Source: Salinilacustrithrix flava (lineage in GTDB: Bacteria; Actinomycetota; Acidimicrobiia; Acidimicrobiales; Salinilacustritrichaceae). Taken from it: a DNA stretch of 64,000 nt. The stretch is from the NCBI RefSeq assembly GCF_041228405.1, contig NZ_CP133888.1, forward strand, positions 3,720,001-3,784,000, given 5' to 3'. The position numbers were made by a program, and so were the translations under genes. Under the pieces are notes generated by a model that saw only the letters and a program-made list of their open reading frames with translations, was not told where the DNA came from and did no database searches. Below, in pieces: positions 16,453 through 24,802 of this stretch. Numbering within the stretch: position 1 is the first letter of the stretch; the number at the start of each line of letters is the position of its first letter.

Positions 16453-16575
16453 ATGAAGCTGCTCCTGACCTTCTGCGCGTTCTGCGCCTTCATGAAGTGG
16501 CGCCACGACCGCCTCGACGCCGACGACGAGCGCTACGGGTACGGCGCCCACGCGCCGGTGAAGCCGGTGGCGTGA
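16453..16575 (+). CDS. 40-aa small protein
   Basis: Begins MKLLLTFCAFCAFMKWRHDR and ends in a charged Asp/Glu/Tyr/Pro tail. The N-terminal hydrophobic stretch with two Cys could be a short membrane segment. TACGCT (16440-16445) ends 7 nt before ATG and GGAG overlaps the same spacer, so a leaderless or very short leader mRNA is likely. Downstream a CACCCGCG/CGCGGGTG hairpin (about 16586-16611) could end the transcript before fabD. No homolog recognised. Confidence 0.45.
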   Translation: MKLLLTFCAFCAFMKWRHDRLDADDERYGYGAHAPVKPVA

Positions 16576-16629
16576 GAAACCCTGCACCCGCGTGAAACCT
16601 GGCGCGGGTGGTGGCGGTCGGACCGACCC

Positions 16630-17553
16630 ATGCTCACCTTCCTCTTCCCCGGCCAGGGCAGCCAGCAGCCCGGCATGGGCGCGGCGTTCGCCGACGACCC
16701 CGCCTGGTCGGTGGTGGAGCAGGCCTCCGACGCCACCGGGCGCGACGTCGCCCACCTGCTGCTCGACGCCGACGCCGACGAGCTGGTCGAGACCCGCAAC
16801 GCCCAGCTCGGCACCTTCGTCCACTCGATGGTCGTGCTCGAGGCACTGCGCAGCCGCGACCTCCGACCGGCGGCGGTCGCCGGGCACAGCCTGGGCGAGC
16901 TGTCGGCCCTCTGCGCCGCCGGGGTGCTCGGCTTCGACGACGCCGTCCGTCTGGTGGCCGAGCGGGGCGAGGCCATGCAGGTCTGCTGCACCCAGCGGAA
17001 GGGCACGATGGCTGCGGTGCTCGGGCTCGACGAGCCGCAGGTGACCGAGGTGTGCGCCGCGGTCGACGGCGACGTCTGGGTGGCCAACAGCAACGCTCCG
17101 GGCCAGGTCGTCATCGCCGGCGACCCTGCGGCCATCGACGCCGCGACCGCGGTCGCCAAGGAGGCCGGCGCCAAGCGCGTCATGCCCCTCGATGTCTCCG
17201 GCGCGTTCCACACGCCGTTCATGGCCCCGGCCGGCGAGCGCCTCGGCGCCGCGATCGCGGATGCCACCTTCCACGACGCCGGCGTGCCCGTGGCGGCCAA
17301 CGTCGACGGCGCCATCCACACCGACGCCGGCGAATGGCCGGTGCTGCTGGAGCGACAGCTCACCAGCCCGGTCCGCTGGACCGGCTGCGTCGAGGCCCTC
17401 CTCGCCGCCGGCGCGACCACGTTCGTCGAGGTCGGCCCCGGCGCCGTCCTCACCGGCACCATCAAGCGAATCGACAAGGGCACGGCCCGTCACTCGGTGA
17501 TGACGCCCGACCAGCTCGATGCCGTCGTGGCCGCGATCGGAGCGGACGCATGA
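16630..17553 (+). CDS. fabD: malonyl-CoA:ACP transacylase
   Basis: Loads malonate from CoA onto acyl carrier protein for type II fatty acid synthesis. The 307-aa protein has FLFPGQGSQQPGMG at the N-terminus, nucleophile Ser in AGHSLGELSAL, Arg in the QRKGTMAAVLG region and catalytic His in SGAFHTPFMAP. First gene of fabD-fabH-fabG-acpP-fabF; its TGA overlaps the fabH ATG (ATGA), indicating translational coupling. Confidence 0.97.
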   Translation: MLTFLFPGQGSQQPGMGAAFADDPAWSVVEQASDATGRDVAHLLLDADADELVETRNAQLGTFVHSMVVLEALRSRDLRPAAVAGHSLGELSALCAAGVLGFDDAVRLVAERGEAMQVCCTQRKGTMAAVLGLDEPQVTEVCAAVDGDVWVANSNAPGQVVIAGDPAAIDAATAVAKEAGAKRVMPLDVSGAFHTPFMAPAGERLGAAIADATFHDAGVPVAANVDGAIHTDAGEWPVLLERQLTSPVRWTGCVEALLAAGATTFVEVGPGAVLTGTIKRIDKGTARHSVMTPDQLDAVVAAIGADA

Positions 17554-18554
17554 GCGGGCGCACGGACGCCGGCAACACCACGACCGGTGGGCTGCGCGGC
17601 GGGCGCATCGTCGGCTGGGGCACGGCCCTGCCCGACCAGGTGCTGTCCAACGCCGACCTCGAGGCCAACCTCGACACCACCGATGCCTGGATCACGGAGC
17701 GCACCGGCATCAAGGAGCGCCGATACGGCGGCACCACCGCCGGCCTCGCCGCCGAAGCGGGTCGGAAGGCCATCGAGTCCGCCGGCGTCGACCCCGCCTC
17801 CATCGACCTGCTGATCCTGTGCACCACCAGCCCGGACCGGAACCTGCCGGCGTCGGCCAGCACGGTCCAGGCCGCGCTCGGCCTCGACTGCGGCGCGTTC
17901 GACCTCAACGCCGCCTGCTCCGGCTTCGTCTACGGCCTCGCCGCCGCCAACGGCTACATCGCCATGGGGTCCAAGCGCATCCTGCTCATCGGCGCCGAGA
18001 CGCTCGACAAGATGACCGACCCCGAGGACCGGGGCACGGCGATCCTGTTCGGCAACGGCGGCGGTGCGGTCGTGATCGACGCCGTCCCCGAGGGCGATCC
18101 CGTCCAGCTGCTCGGCTGGGACGTCGGCTCCGACGGCGACGCCGAGCACATCCTCTACGCCGAGCTCGGCGGCTACATGCAGATGGACGGCCGTGAGGTG
18201 TTCCGCAAGGCGGTCCGCGTCATGGTCCAGTCGGCCAACACCGCCATGGAGCGGGCCGGCGTGACGGCGAAGGACATCGCCCTCGTCGTCCCCCACCAGG
18301 CCAACATCCGCATCATCGACTCGGCCTGCGACAAGCTCGGCTTCGACCGCGAGCAGACCGCCCTCGTGTTGCAGTCCACCGGCAACACCTCGGCGGCCTC
18401 CATCCCGCTGGCCCTGTCCGAAGCGCTCGACCAGGGGCGGGTCCGCGACGGCGACCTCGTCCTCCTCGTCGGCTTCGGCGCCGGCATGACCTGGGCCTCG
18501 GCGGTGCTGCGCTGGTCCGAGGCCGGCCCGGTCGAGATCGGCGCCGCACCATGA
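17550..18554 (+). CDS. fabH: beta-ketoacyl-ACP synthase III
   Basis: Initiates chain growth by condensing acyl-CoA with malonyl-ACP. 334 aa; catalytic Cys in DLNAACSGFVYGL, His in VVPHQANIRIID and Asn in STGNTSAASIPLAL. FGNGGGAVV and LVGFGAGMTWAS complete the thiolase fold. Starts at ATG 17550 inside the fabD stop and ends inside the fabG start (4-bp overlaps on both sides). Confidence 0.97.
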   Translation: MSGRTDAGNTTTGGLRGGRIVGWGTALPDQVLSNADLEANLDTTDAWITERTGIKERRYGGTTAGLAAEAGRKAIESAGVDPASIDLLILCTTSPDRNLPASASTVQAALGLDCGAFDLNAACSGFVYGLAAANGYIAMGSKRILLIGAETLDKMTDPEDRGTAILFGNGGGAVVIDAVPEGDPVQLLGWDVGSDGDAEHILYAELGGYMQMDGREVFRKAVRVMVQSANTAMERAGVTAKDIALVVPHQANIRIIDSACDKLGFDREQTALVLQSTGNTSAASIPLALSEALDQGRVRDGDLVLLVGFGAGMTWASAVLRWSEAGPVEIGAAP

Positions 18555-19261
18555 GCACCCCCCGCACCGTCCTCGTCACGGGCGGCAACCGCGGCATCGG
18601 ACTGGCCTGCACGCAGGCGTTCGTCGCCGACGGCCACCGCGTCGCCACCGTGTCCAGATCGGGTGGGGCGGTCGATGGCGCGCTCGCCGTCGCCTGCGAC
18701 ATCGCCGACCCCGCCGCGGTGGACGCCGCCATCGCCACGGTCGAAGAGCAGCTCGGCCCGATCGAGGTCCTGGTCGCCAACGCCGGCATGACCAAGGACG
18801 GCCTGCTGGTGCGGATGTCCGACGAGGACTTCACCAGCGTCATCGAGACCAACCTCACGGGCAGCTTCCGCTTCGCCCGGGCGGTCACCAAGAACATGAT
18901 GCGGGCCCGGTTCGGTCGCGTCGTCTTCATGTCCTCGGTCGGCGCCTACATGGGTGCCGCCGGACAGGCGAACTACGCCGCCTCCAAGGCCGGTGTCATC
19001 GGCCTCGCCCGCTCCATGGCCCGGGAGCTGGCCAGCCGCAGCGTCACCGTCAACGTCGTCACCCCCGGCCCCATCGACACCGACATGTTCGCCGCCGTCA
19101 CCGACAAGCGGCGCGACGAGCTGGCCGCCACCGTGCCCATGAACCGGTTGGGTTCGCCCGACGAGGTCGCCGCCGTCGTACGGTTCCTGGCGTCCGACGA
19201 GGCCAGCTTCGTCACCGGCGCCGTGGTGCCGGTGGACGGCGGCCTCGGCATGGGCTTCTGA
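18551..19261 (+). CDS. fabG: 3-oxoacyl-ACP reductase
   Basis: NADPH-dependent short-chain dehydrogenase reducing 3-ketoacyl-ACP. 236 aa; cofactor motif TGGNRGIG, NAG in VANAGMTKDG, catalytic Ser in FMSSVGAYMG, and YAASKAG with catalytic Tyr/Lys. The C-terminus VPVDGGLGMGF is typical of FabG. Overlaps fabH by 4 bp. Family resemblance and operon position agree. Confidence 0.95.
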   Translation: MSTPRTVLVTGGNRGIGLACTQAFVADGHRVATVSRSGGAVDGALAVACDIADPAAVDAAIATVEEQLGPIEVLVANAGMTKDGLLVRMSDEDFTSVIETNLTGSFRFARAVTKNMMRARFGRVVFMSSVGAYMGAAGQANYAASKAGVIGLARSMARELASRSVTVNVVTPGPIDTDMFAAVTDKRRDELAATVPMNRLGSPDEVAAVVRFLASDEASFVTGAVVPVDGGLGMGF

Positions 19262-19306
19262 CCCACCCCTTTCGACAATCCCCCTTCAACACAGGAGACA
19301 AGTGCA

Positions 19307-19540
19307 GTGAGCGACGACTTCGAGCGGTTCCAGAAGTGCGCGGTGGAGGTCCTCTCCGTCGAGGCCACCCAGGTCACCAAGGAGGCGAGCTTCGCCGACG
19401 ACCTCGACGCCGACAGCCTCGACCTGGTCGAGCTGGTCATGGCCCTCGAGGAGGAGTTCGACGTGACCGTCGAGGAGGAGGAGCTGGAGGGCATCGAGAC
19501 CGTCGGTGCCGCCTTCGACCTCATCAAGGGCAAGCTCTAG
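19307..19540 (+). CDS. acpP: acyl carrier protein
   Basis: 77-aa acidic carrier with the phosphopantetheine attachment Ser in DLDADSLDLVELVMALEEEF. Start GTG 19307 is preceded by AGGAG at 19293-19297. The 45-bp gap after fabG is the longest in the operon but shows no terminator. Shuttles acyl intermediates between the neighbouring enzymes. Confidence 0.96.
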   Translation: MSDDFERFQKCAVEVLSVEATQVTKEASFADDLDADSLDLVELVMALEEEFDVTVEEEELEGIETVGAAFDLIKGKL

Positions 19541-19559
19541 CAAGGGCAGGACGGCACCG

Positions 19560-20768
19560 ATGACCGACGATCGCACCCATCGCACCCGCCGCCGGGTCGC
19601 CATCACGGCGGTCAGCGCGGTGGCCAAGGCCGGCATCGGTGCCGAGCAGTTCTGGGACGGGCTCTGCACCGCCCCCGAGGACGGCATGCGCCGGATCGAC
19701 GACTTCGATCCGGCGCCCTACTTCGCCAACCCGAAGGAGGCCCGCCGCTCAGACCGCTTCGCCCAGCTCGCCCTCGCGGCCGCCCAGGACCTGCTCGAGC
19801 AGGCCGGTCACGTCGACGGCGACATCGGCCACGACCCGAGCCGCATGGGCGTCTCCATCGCCACCGGCATCGGCGGCATCGAGACGCTCGAGGAGCAGAT
19901 CATCGTCAACGCCGAGAAGGGCTCCCGCCGGGTGTCGCCCTTCCTCGTGCCGATGATGATGCCCAACTCGGCCGGCGCGTCGGTGTCGATGAAGTACGGC
20001 TGGCAGGGGCCCTGCGAGTCCATCGTCACCGCCTGCGCCGCCGGCACCCACGGCATCACCCGGGCCGCAGACCTCATCGCCTGGGACCGCTGCGACGCGG
20101 TCATCGCCGGCGGGTCGGAGTCCGCGCTCACCCCCACCGGGCTGGCCGGGTTCCAGAACATGACGGCGCTGTCCAACGACGGAGTGTCCCGCCCCTTCAG
20201 CGCCGACCGCAATGGCTTCGTGATCGCCGAGGGCGCCGGCCTCGTCCTGCTCGAGGAGTGGGACGCCGCGGTCGCCCGGGGCGCCACGATCCTCGGCGAG
20301 TTCCTCGGCGGCGCCTCCACCGCGGATGCGCACCACATCACCGCGCCCGCACCGGGCGGGGTCGGCGCCGTCACCTGCATGGAGCTGGCGCTGGCCGACG
20401 CCGGCCTGCGGCCCGAGGACATCGGCCACATCAACGCCCACGGCACCTCCACCCCGCTGAACGACGCGGCTGAGGCCCACGCCATCGCCAAGGTCTTCGG
20501 CGACGATGGCCCGCCGGTCACCTCGACCAAGGGCGTCACCGGTCACGCGCTCGGCGCCGCCGGTGCGCTCGAGGCCGTGGCGGCGGTCATGGCGATCCAG
20601 AAGCGGCTGATCCCGCCGACGTTCGGGACCACCGCGGTGGATCCGGAGCTGCCCCAGATCGACCTGGTGCTGGGCGAACCGCGCGAGTGGGAGCCCGGCC
20701 CGGTGCTGTCGAACAGCTTCGGCTTCGGCGGCCACAACGGCTGCCTCATCGTCGCGCCGCCGAGCTGA
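19560..20768 (+). CDS. fabF: beta-ketoacyl-ACP synthase II
   Basis: Elongation condensing enzyme of type II fatty acid synthesis. 402 aa; catalytic Cys in SIVTACAAGTHGI, His in INAHGTSTPLND and GVTGHALGAAGALEAV, with FGFGGHNGCL near the C-terminus. ATG 19560 lies 19 bp after acpP. Last gene of the operon; the next structure is a family B hairpin facing the convergent lipoprotein gene. Confidence 0.96.
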   Translation: MTDDRTHRTRRRVAITAVSAVAKAGIGAEQFWDGLCTAPEDGMRRIDDFDPAPYFANPKEARRSDRFAQLALAAAQDLLEQAGHVDGDIGHDPSRMGVSIATGIGGIETLEEQIIVNAEKGSRRVSPFLVPMMMPNSAGASVSMKYGWQGPCESIVTACAAGTHGITRAADLIAWDRCDAVIAGGSESALTPTGLAGFQNMTALSNDGVSRPFSADRNGFVIAEGAGLVLLEEWDAAVARGATILGEFLGGASTADAHHITAPAPGGVGAVTCMELALADAGLRPEDIGHINAHGTSTPLNDAAEAHAIAKVFGDDGPPVTSTKGVTGHALGAAGALEAVAAVMAIQKRLIPPTFGTTAVDPELPQIDLVLGEPREWEPGPVLSNSFGFGGHNGCLIVAPPS

Positions 20769-20775
20769 CCTTCGC

Positions 20776-20830
20776 GTTCCGCTGTCGCTGCCAGCTTCGG
20801 GGGGGGGGGCTCTGGCAGCGACAGCGGAAC
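20776..20830. terminator. family B hairpin between convergent genes, with an 11-G loop run
   Basis: Two perfectly complementary 19-nt arms (20776-20794 and 20812-20830; right arm CTGGCAGCGACAGCGGAAC) enclose a 17-nt loop holding eleven consecutive G (20799-20809). It lies between fabF (plus) and a lipoprotein gene (minus), so it could end transcription from both sides. No U-tract. Confidence 0.65.
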
Positions 20831-20842
20831 AGCTTGGGGGAT

Positions 20843-21079
20843 CTAGTCGCCTTCGGCGTCGTCGCCGACCTCGACGTCGAGGTTCTCGTCGATGGTGTCC
20901 TCGGCGTCGTCGAGGCCCTCGCTGATGTCCTCGCCGGTCTCGTCGAGGTTCTCCTCGACCTGCTCCTCGTCGATGTCGACGTCGACGCCGGTGTCGTCGT
21001 CACCGCAGGCGCCGGCACCGAACAGGAGCGCGCCGGCGCAGACGGTGGTGGCCAGGGTCCGTCGGGTGAGGTGGTGCAT
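20843..21079 (-). CDS. small acidic lipoprotein
   Basis: 78-aa predicted lipoprotein. Basic n-region MHHLTRRTL, hydrophobic core and lipobox-like GAGAC with Cys ~25. The mature part of ~50 residues is extremely Asp/Glu-rich (DVDIDEEQVEENLDETGEDI). It could bind cations at the cell surface. No family recognised; function unknown. Confidence 0.7.
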   Translation of the reverse strand: MHHLTRRTLATTVCAGALLFGAGACGDDDTGVDVDIDEEQVEENLDETGEDISEGLDDAEDTIDENLDVEVGDDAEGD

Positions 21080-21121
21080 GGCGCCCTCCCTCCCCTGACG
21101 GGAGGCCGGACAGAACCGGGG

Positions 21122-21550
21122 CTACTGGGCGTCGGCGACCACGAAGAGGAGGTCGGCCTGGCAGGCCACCTCACCACCCACGCTGGCCGTGCCCGAACCC
21201 TTGCCGGCCCGGGCCGACATGCGGCCCATGGTCATCTCGAGGGTGAGGGTGTCGCCGGGCAGGACCTGGCGGCGGAACCGGGCCTTGTCGACGCCGCCGA
21301 ACAGCAGGAGCTTGCCGGCGAAGCGCTCGTCCTGGAGGGCGGCGATGGCGCCGGTCTGGGCGAGGGCTTCGAGCATGAGCACGCCCGGCAGGGTGGGCCG
21401 ACCTGGGAAGTGGCCGGCGAAGAACGCCTCCTCGCCGGTGAGCACCCACGAGCAGCGAGCCGACTCGCCCGGCACGACCTCGTCGATGGTGGTGATGAAC
21501 GCGAACGGGTCCCTGTGCGGGAGGACCTGGCGGGGGTCGAGGTCGGTCAC
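21122..21550 (-). CDS. fabZ: 3-hydroxyacyl-ACP dehydratase, FabZ type
   Basis: Hot-dog fold dehydratase completing the fatty acid elongation cycle begun by the plus-strand fab operon. 142 aa; LPHRDPFAFITTIDEVVPGE, catalytic His in GHFPGRPTLPGVLMLEALAQ, and FRRQVLPGDTLTLEM match FabZ. The second catalytic acid falls at Glu in LMLEALAQ. Encoded directly after bcp (4-bp gap) on the minus strand, separate from fabD-F. Confidence 0.88.
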   Translation of the reverse strand: MTDLDPRQVLPHRDPFAFITTIDEVVPGESARCSWVLTGEEAFFAGHFPGRPTLPGVLMLEALAQTGAIAALQDERFAGKLLLFGGVDKARFRRQVLPGDTLTLEMTMGRMSARAGKGSGTASVGGEVACQADLLFVVADAQ

Positions 21551-21554
21551 CCGC

Positions 21555-22016
21555 TCAGACCCGACGGATCTCGAGGGCCTTGAGCAGCTTCTTCGGCGTG
21601 TCCTTGGGCGTGATCTTCGGCCACGCTTCGAGGACCTTGCCCTTCTCGTCGATGAGGAACGCTGAGCGGATGATGCCCATGTACTTGCGGCCGTACATGG
21701 ACTTCTCGCCCCACGACCCGTACTTCTCGGCCACCTTGTGGTCGGGGTCCGACAGCAGCGGGAAGCCGAGCGAGTGCTTCTCGTCGAACTTCTTCTGCTT
21801 CTCCGGTTCGTCGGGGCTGATGCCGATGATCTGGACGTCGATGTCGTCCTTGATGGCCGAGAGCTCGCAGGACTGCGTGGTGCACCCGGGCGTGTCGGCC
21901 TTCGGGTAGAAGTACACGAGCACCTTGCGGCCCTTGAGGTCGGTGAGCTTCACCTTCTCGCCGTCCTGGTCGAGGAGGGTGAACGCGGGGGCCTTGTCGC
22001 CAGCTTGAGGTGCCAT
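21555..22016 (-). CDS. bcp: thioredoxin-dependent peroxiredoxin (BCP)
   Basis: 153-aa atypical 2-Cys peroxiredoxin reducing alkyl hydroperoxides. The peroxidatic Cys is in PKADTPGCTTQSCE, with the likely resolving Cys five residues later, the classic BCP/PrxQ spacing. ATG 22016 is chosen over in-frame upstream starts because MAPQAGDKAPAFTLLDQDG is the standard family N-terminus. CAGGAT ends 6 nt before it, a possible leaderless promoter. Confidence 0.93.
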   Translation of the reverse strand: MAPQAGDKAPAFTLLDQDGEKVKLTDLKGRKVLVYFYPKADTPGCTTQSCELSAIKDDIDVQIIGISPDEPEKQKKFDEKHSLGFPLLSDPDHKVAEKYGSWGEKSMYGRKYMGIIRSAFLIDEKGKVLEAWPKITPKDTPKKLLKALEIRRV

Positions 22017-22091
22017 GCGGCGATCCTGCCATGGCGGAGCCAGGGACGTTGTGAGCGCCAGCGAGCAACTCCAGGTCGCCGAAGGCGACAC

Positions 22092-22499
22092 CTACTCGGC
22101 GTTGCGCATCGCCTCGGCCGACATCGAGAAGTAGTCCCGCATGGCCTTCTCGGCCTCGGGGAGGATGTCGCGCTCCTCGACCAGGCTGTTGAGCGCCCGC
22201 ACCATGTTCCGGTACCACGCGTCGCGCTCGGCCGGGCCGATCGAGAACGGGACGTGGCGCATGCGCAGCCGGGGATGGCCCCGCTCCTGCGAGTACGCCT
22301 GGGAGCCGCCCCAGAACTGGATGAGGAACCCGGCCAGGTGGCGCTTGGGCTCGGTGAGGTCCTCGGGGTACATCGGGCGCAGCAGCGGCTCCTCGGCCAC
22401 GCCGGCGTAGAACCGCTCGACCAGCTCGACGAAGAACTCGTCGCCGCCGACGGCCTGGTGGACGGTGACCTGGAACGTCTCGTCGTCCTGCTCAGCCAT
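22092..22499 (-). CDS. glbO: group II truncated haemoglobin
   Basis: 135-aa 2-on-2 globin (trHbO type) that binds O2/NO-type ligands on haem. Visible are VGGDEFFVELVERFY, the PMYPEDL segment, FWGGSQAYSQERGHPRLRMRHVPF with proximal His in RMRH, and WYRNMV with the conserved Trp. The upstream MBL gene ends 8 bp inside its start, indicating an operon. Probably a role in oxidative or nitrosative stress, inferred from the family. Confidence 0.9.
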   Translation of the reverse strand: MAEQDDETFQVTVHQAVGGDEFFVELVERFYAGVAEEPLLRPMYPEDLTEPKRHLAGFLIQFWGGSQAYSQERGHPRLRMRHVPFSIGPAERDAWYRNMVRALNSLVEERDILPEAEKAMRDYFSMSAEAMRNAE

Positions 22500-23751
22500 C
22501 GACGATCGCCTCCGATGCCTGCGCCGCCGTGCCGAAGATGCCCTTGGACATCAGCGACGACTCGGCCTGGCGCCGGCGGCGGTAGACCTCGGCGCGACGC
22601 TCGTGGACCTCGGCGTCGTCGGGGGCGGCGGCACCGGCCCACTCGGCCAGCTGGCAGGCGAGGCGCAGGTCGCCGGCGTCGGCGACCTCGACGGCGCGCA
22701 CCGACAGCGCGGCCGCTCCCCCGGCCAGGCCGGCGACCTCGGCGGCCACGTCGGCGTCTCGGGGCGGCTTGAGGCGAGCGGGGTTGCCGTCGTACCAGCC
22801 CCCGTACAGCCGCCAGATGTTGCGCACCACGAACTCGGGCTCGTCGTAGGTGGCCCGCAGGTAGGGCAGCTCGGCGAAGCGCTCGGGCACGCGGACCGTG
22901 TGGACGATCTCGTCGAGGGTGGCGCCCTCGTTCATCATCGCCACCGTGTCGCGGAGCAGCCCCTCCAGCGCCGTGGCGGTGTTGTCGAGCACGCCGGCGA
23001 TGCGCTCCTTGCCCGCGATCGGCAGGCCGTGGGCCGGCAGCAGGAGCTCGGGCTCGAGGGCGATCATCTTGCGCAGCGCCACCGCCCAGTCCGCCGCGTA
23101 GCGCTGGACCTTCTGGGGGTTGCCGGCGTTCGGGAACACCCAGATGAACAGGTCGCCGCAGAAGATGGCCTCGTGCTCGGGGACCCAGGACCAGGCGTGG
23201 TCGTCGGTCTCGCCCCGGTCGTGGTGGATCTCGACGGCGGTGTCGCCGACCGACAGCGACAGGTCGTCCTCGAAGGTGACGTCAGGCGCCACGAACTGGT
23301 CCGGGAACTGCAGGCCGCCGGGGCCGAACTGCCGGGCGTTGATCACCGCGTTGTAGCCGTGCGTGTCCCGGTAGCGGGCGAAGCGCTCCGGTGCGTTCTC
23401 GTGCGAGGTGATGCGGGGGCGGGCGTGGCCCCGAGCCTCGGCGTCGGCGAGGAACGCCGGCGCGCCGCCGACGTGGTCGACGTGGCCGTGGGTGTAGACG
23501 ATGTGGGTCAGCGGGTCCTCGGTCCACCGACGCAGCGCCTCGACGGCCAGCGCGCCGAACGGTGCCAGCGAGGTGTCGAACACGGCCAGCTCACCGCCCG
23601 ACCGCAGCCCCCACACGTGGGAGAACGCCGCCACCATCCCGATGCCGTCGGCGACCTCGTGGAACGAGGCGTCGGTCGGGTTGTTGGCAGCCGGGCCCTC
23701 GTAGGTGCCCTCGTCGATGTAGCGGGCGGAGCGCTCCAGCAGCTCGGTCAT
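22492..23751 (-). CDS. metallo-beta-lactamase hydrolase with alkylsulfatase dimerisation domain
   Basis: 419-aa MBL-fold enzyme. The zinc motif is THGHVDHVGG, with later metal ligands in HHDRGETDDHAWSW, FCGDLF and LLPAHGLPI. Residues ~270-400 (NIWRLYGGWYDGNPARLKP onward) match the alkylsulfatase (SdsA1-like) dimerisation domain. The C-terminal SCP2-like domain of true alkylsulfatases is absent. Likely hydrolyses a sulfate or other ester; substrate unknown. Starts at ATG 23751 beside a family B half-repeat, and overlaps glbO by 8 bp. Confidence 0.85.
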   Translation of the reverse strand: MTELLERSARYIDEGTYEGPAANNPTDASFHEVADGIGMVAAFSHVWGLRSGGELAVFDTSLAPFGALAVEALRRWTEDPLTHIVYTHGHVDHVGGAPAFLADAEARGHARPRITSHENAPERFARYRDTHGYNAVINARQFGPGGLQFPDQFVAPDVTFEDDLSLSVGDTAVEIHHDRGETDDHAWSWVPEHEAIFCGDLFIWVFPNAGNPQKVQRYAADWAVALRKMIALEPELLLPAHGLPIAGKERIAGVLDNTATALEGLLRDTVAMMNEGATLDEIVHTVRVPERFAELPYLRATYDEPEFVVRNIWRLYGGWYDGNPARLKPPRDADVAAEVAGLAGGAAALSVRAVEVADAGDLRLACQLAEWAGAAAPDDAEVHERRAEVYRRRRQAESSLMSKGIFGTAAQASEAIVDG

Positions 23752-23760
23752 CGCCCGATT

Positions 23761-23779
23761 CTGGCAGCGACCACGGAAC
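23761..23779. repeat. single arm of intergenic repeat family B
   Basis: CTGGCAGCGACCACGGAAC, identical to the right arm of the 36416-36434 hairpin, lies between the HIT-like and MBL genes. No left arm. Confidence 0.7.
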
Positions 23780-23783
23780 GAGC

Positions 23784-24086
23784 TCAGGTCCAGCCGTTGA
23801 ACCGGCCCTGGGGGCGGGCGTGCACGTGCCAGTGGCCGGGGATGGAGCGGCGGTCCGGGTCCAGCCAGTGTTCCCCGAGCTGGGCGTCGGCGACGGCGTG
23901 GAGCTGCTCGACCATCCTCGCCTGATCGGCTTCGGACGGGTCGATGCCGTGCGGGCGCCACACGACCATCGGCACCGCGCACGCCTCGCACTCGGCGACC
24001 CAGCACAGCTCGTCCTCGTGGAACCACGGGGTCAGCCGGGCCGCCTCGCACAGCTCGCAGTCGGGATCGTGATCGGGTGTGCCCAT
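23784..24086 (-). CDS. HIT-like zinc-binding small protein
   Basis: 100-aa protein with CELCEAA near the N-terminus and a second Cys pair in CEACAVP, plausibly one metal site. GHWHVHARP near the C-terminus resembles the His triad of HIT proteins. PMVVWRPHG precedes the helical middle. Such short HIT-like proteins occur in many bacteria without assigned function. Divergent from the dienelactone hydrolase gene with a 71-bp gap. Confidence 0.6.
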   Translation of the reverse strand: MGTPDHDPDCELCEAARLTPWFHEDELCWVAECEACAVPMVVWRPHGIDPSEADQARMVEQLHAVADAQLGEHWLDPDRRSIPGHWHVHARPQGRFNGWT

Positions 24087-24157
24087 GCGCCATCGAGCCT
24101 GCCCGCGCGACGTGGGAACTGCCAGTTTCTGAGGGGGGTGCCGGTAGCGTCGGACCT

Positions 24158-24802
24158 GTGGCGACCCCCCACTCCACCTCCGCCTACGCCGACGCGCCCA
24201 AGTCCGGGAGCGGGCCCGGCGTGCTCGTCCTGCACTCGTGGTGGGGCCTGAACGACGCCATCAAGGACCGGTGCAACCAGCTGGCCGATGCCGGCTTCAC
24301 CGTGGTCGCCCCCGACCTGTTCGACGGCGAGGTCGTCCGCGACGACGCCCACGGCGAGCAGCTCCTGGCCGAGGCCGACGCCAACCGGCTCGTGCTCGGC
24401 GTCCAGTCCTCCGCCGACGCCCTCCACCGCATGCCGGCCACCCAGGGAAGCCGCATCATGGTCGTCGGCTTCTCCATGGGCGCGTCGCTCGGGTTGTGGT
24501 TCTCCGAGCGCTTCCCCGACCAGGTCTCCGCCGTCGTGGGCTACTACGGCACCCAGAGCATCGACTTCACGGCGACCATGTCCGCCTACCAGCTGCACCT
24601 GGCCGAGGACGACGCCATGGTCGACCCCGACGAGCTGGCCCTCATGGAGGCCAGCTTCGGCCTCGCCGGCCGGCCGGTGGAGGTCCACACCTACGAGGGC
24701 GTCGCCCACCACTTCGCCGAGGCCGGCACCCCGAACTACGACGCCGACGCGGCCGACCTCGCCTGGCAGCGGACCATCGAGTTCCTCCGCCAGCACGCAT
24801 GA
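24158..24802 (+). CDS. dienelactone hydrolase family protein, Ser-nucleophile variant
   Basis: 214-aa alpha/beta hydrolase. LVLHSWWGLND near the N-terminus and VVAPDLFDGE match DLH. The nucleophile elbow is GFSMGAS, with Ser where classical dienelactone hydrolase has Cys. His in YEGVAHHFAE closes the triad. GTG 24158 is supported by TAGCGT (24145-24150) 7 nt upstream, implying a leaderless mRNA. Its stop overlaps the YihY start (ATGA). Substrate unknown. Confidence 0.85.
   Translation: MATPHSTSAYADAPKSGSGPGVLVLHSWWGLNDAIKDRCNQLADAGFTVVAPDLFDGEVVRDDAHGEQLLAEADANRLVLGVQSSADALHRMPATQGSRIMVVGFSMGASLGLWFSERFPDQVSAVVGYYGTQSIDFTATMSAYQLHLAEDDAMVDPDELALMEASFGLAGRPVEVHTYEGVAHHFAEAGTPNYDADAADLAWQRTIEFLRQHA

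Noticed and set aside
16330..17493. N-terminal extension of the endonuclease frame across fabD
   Set aside because: It is antisense to fabD and composition is shadow-like; the endonuclease begins at 16323 or 16356.
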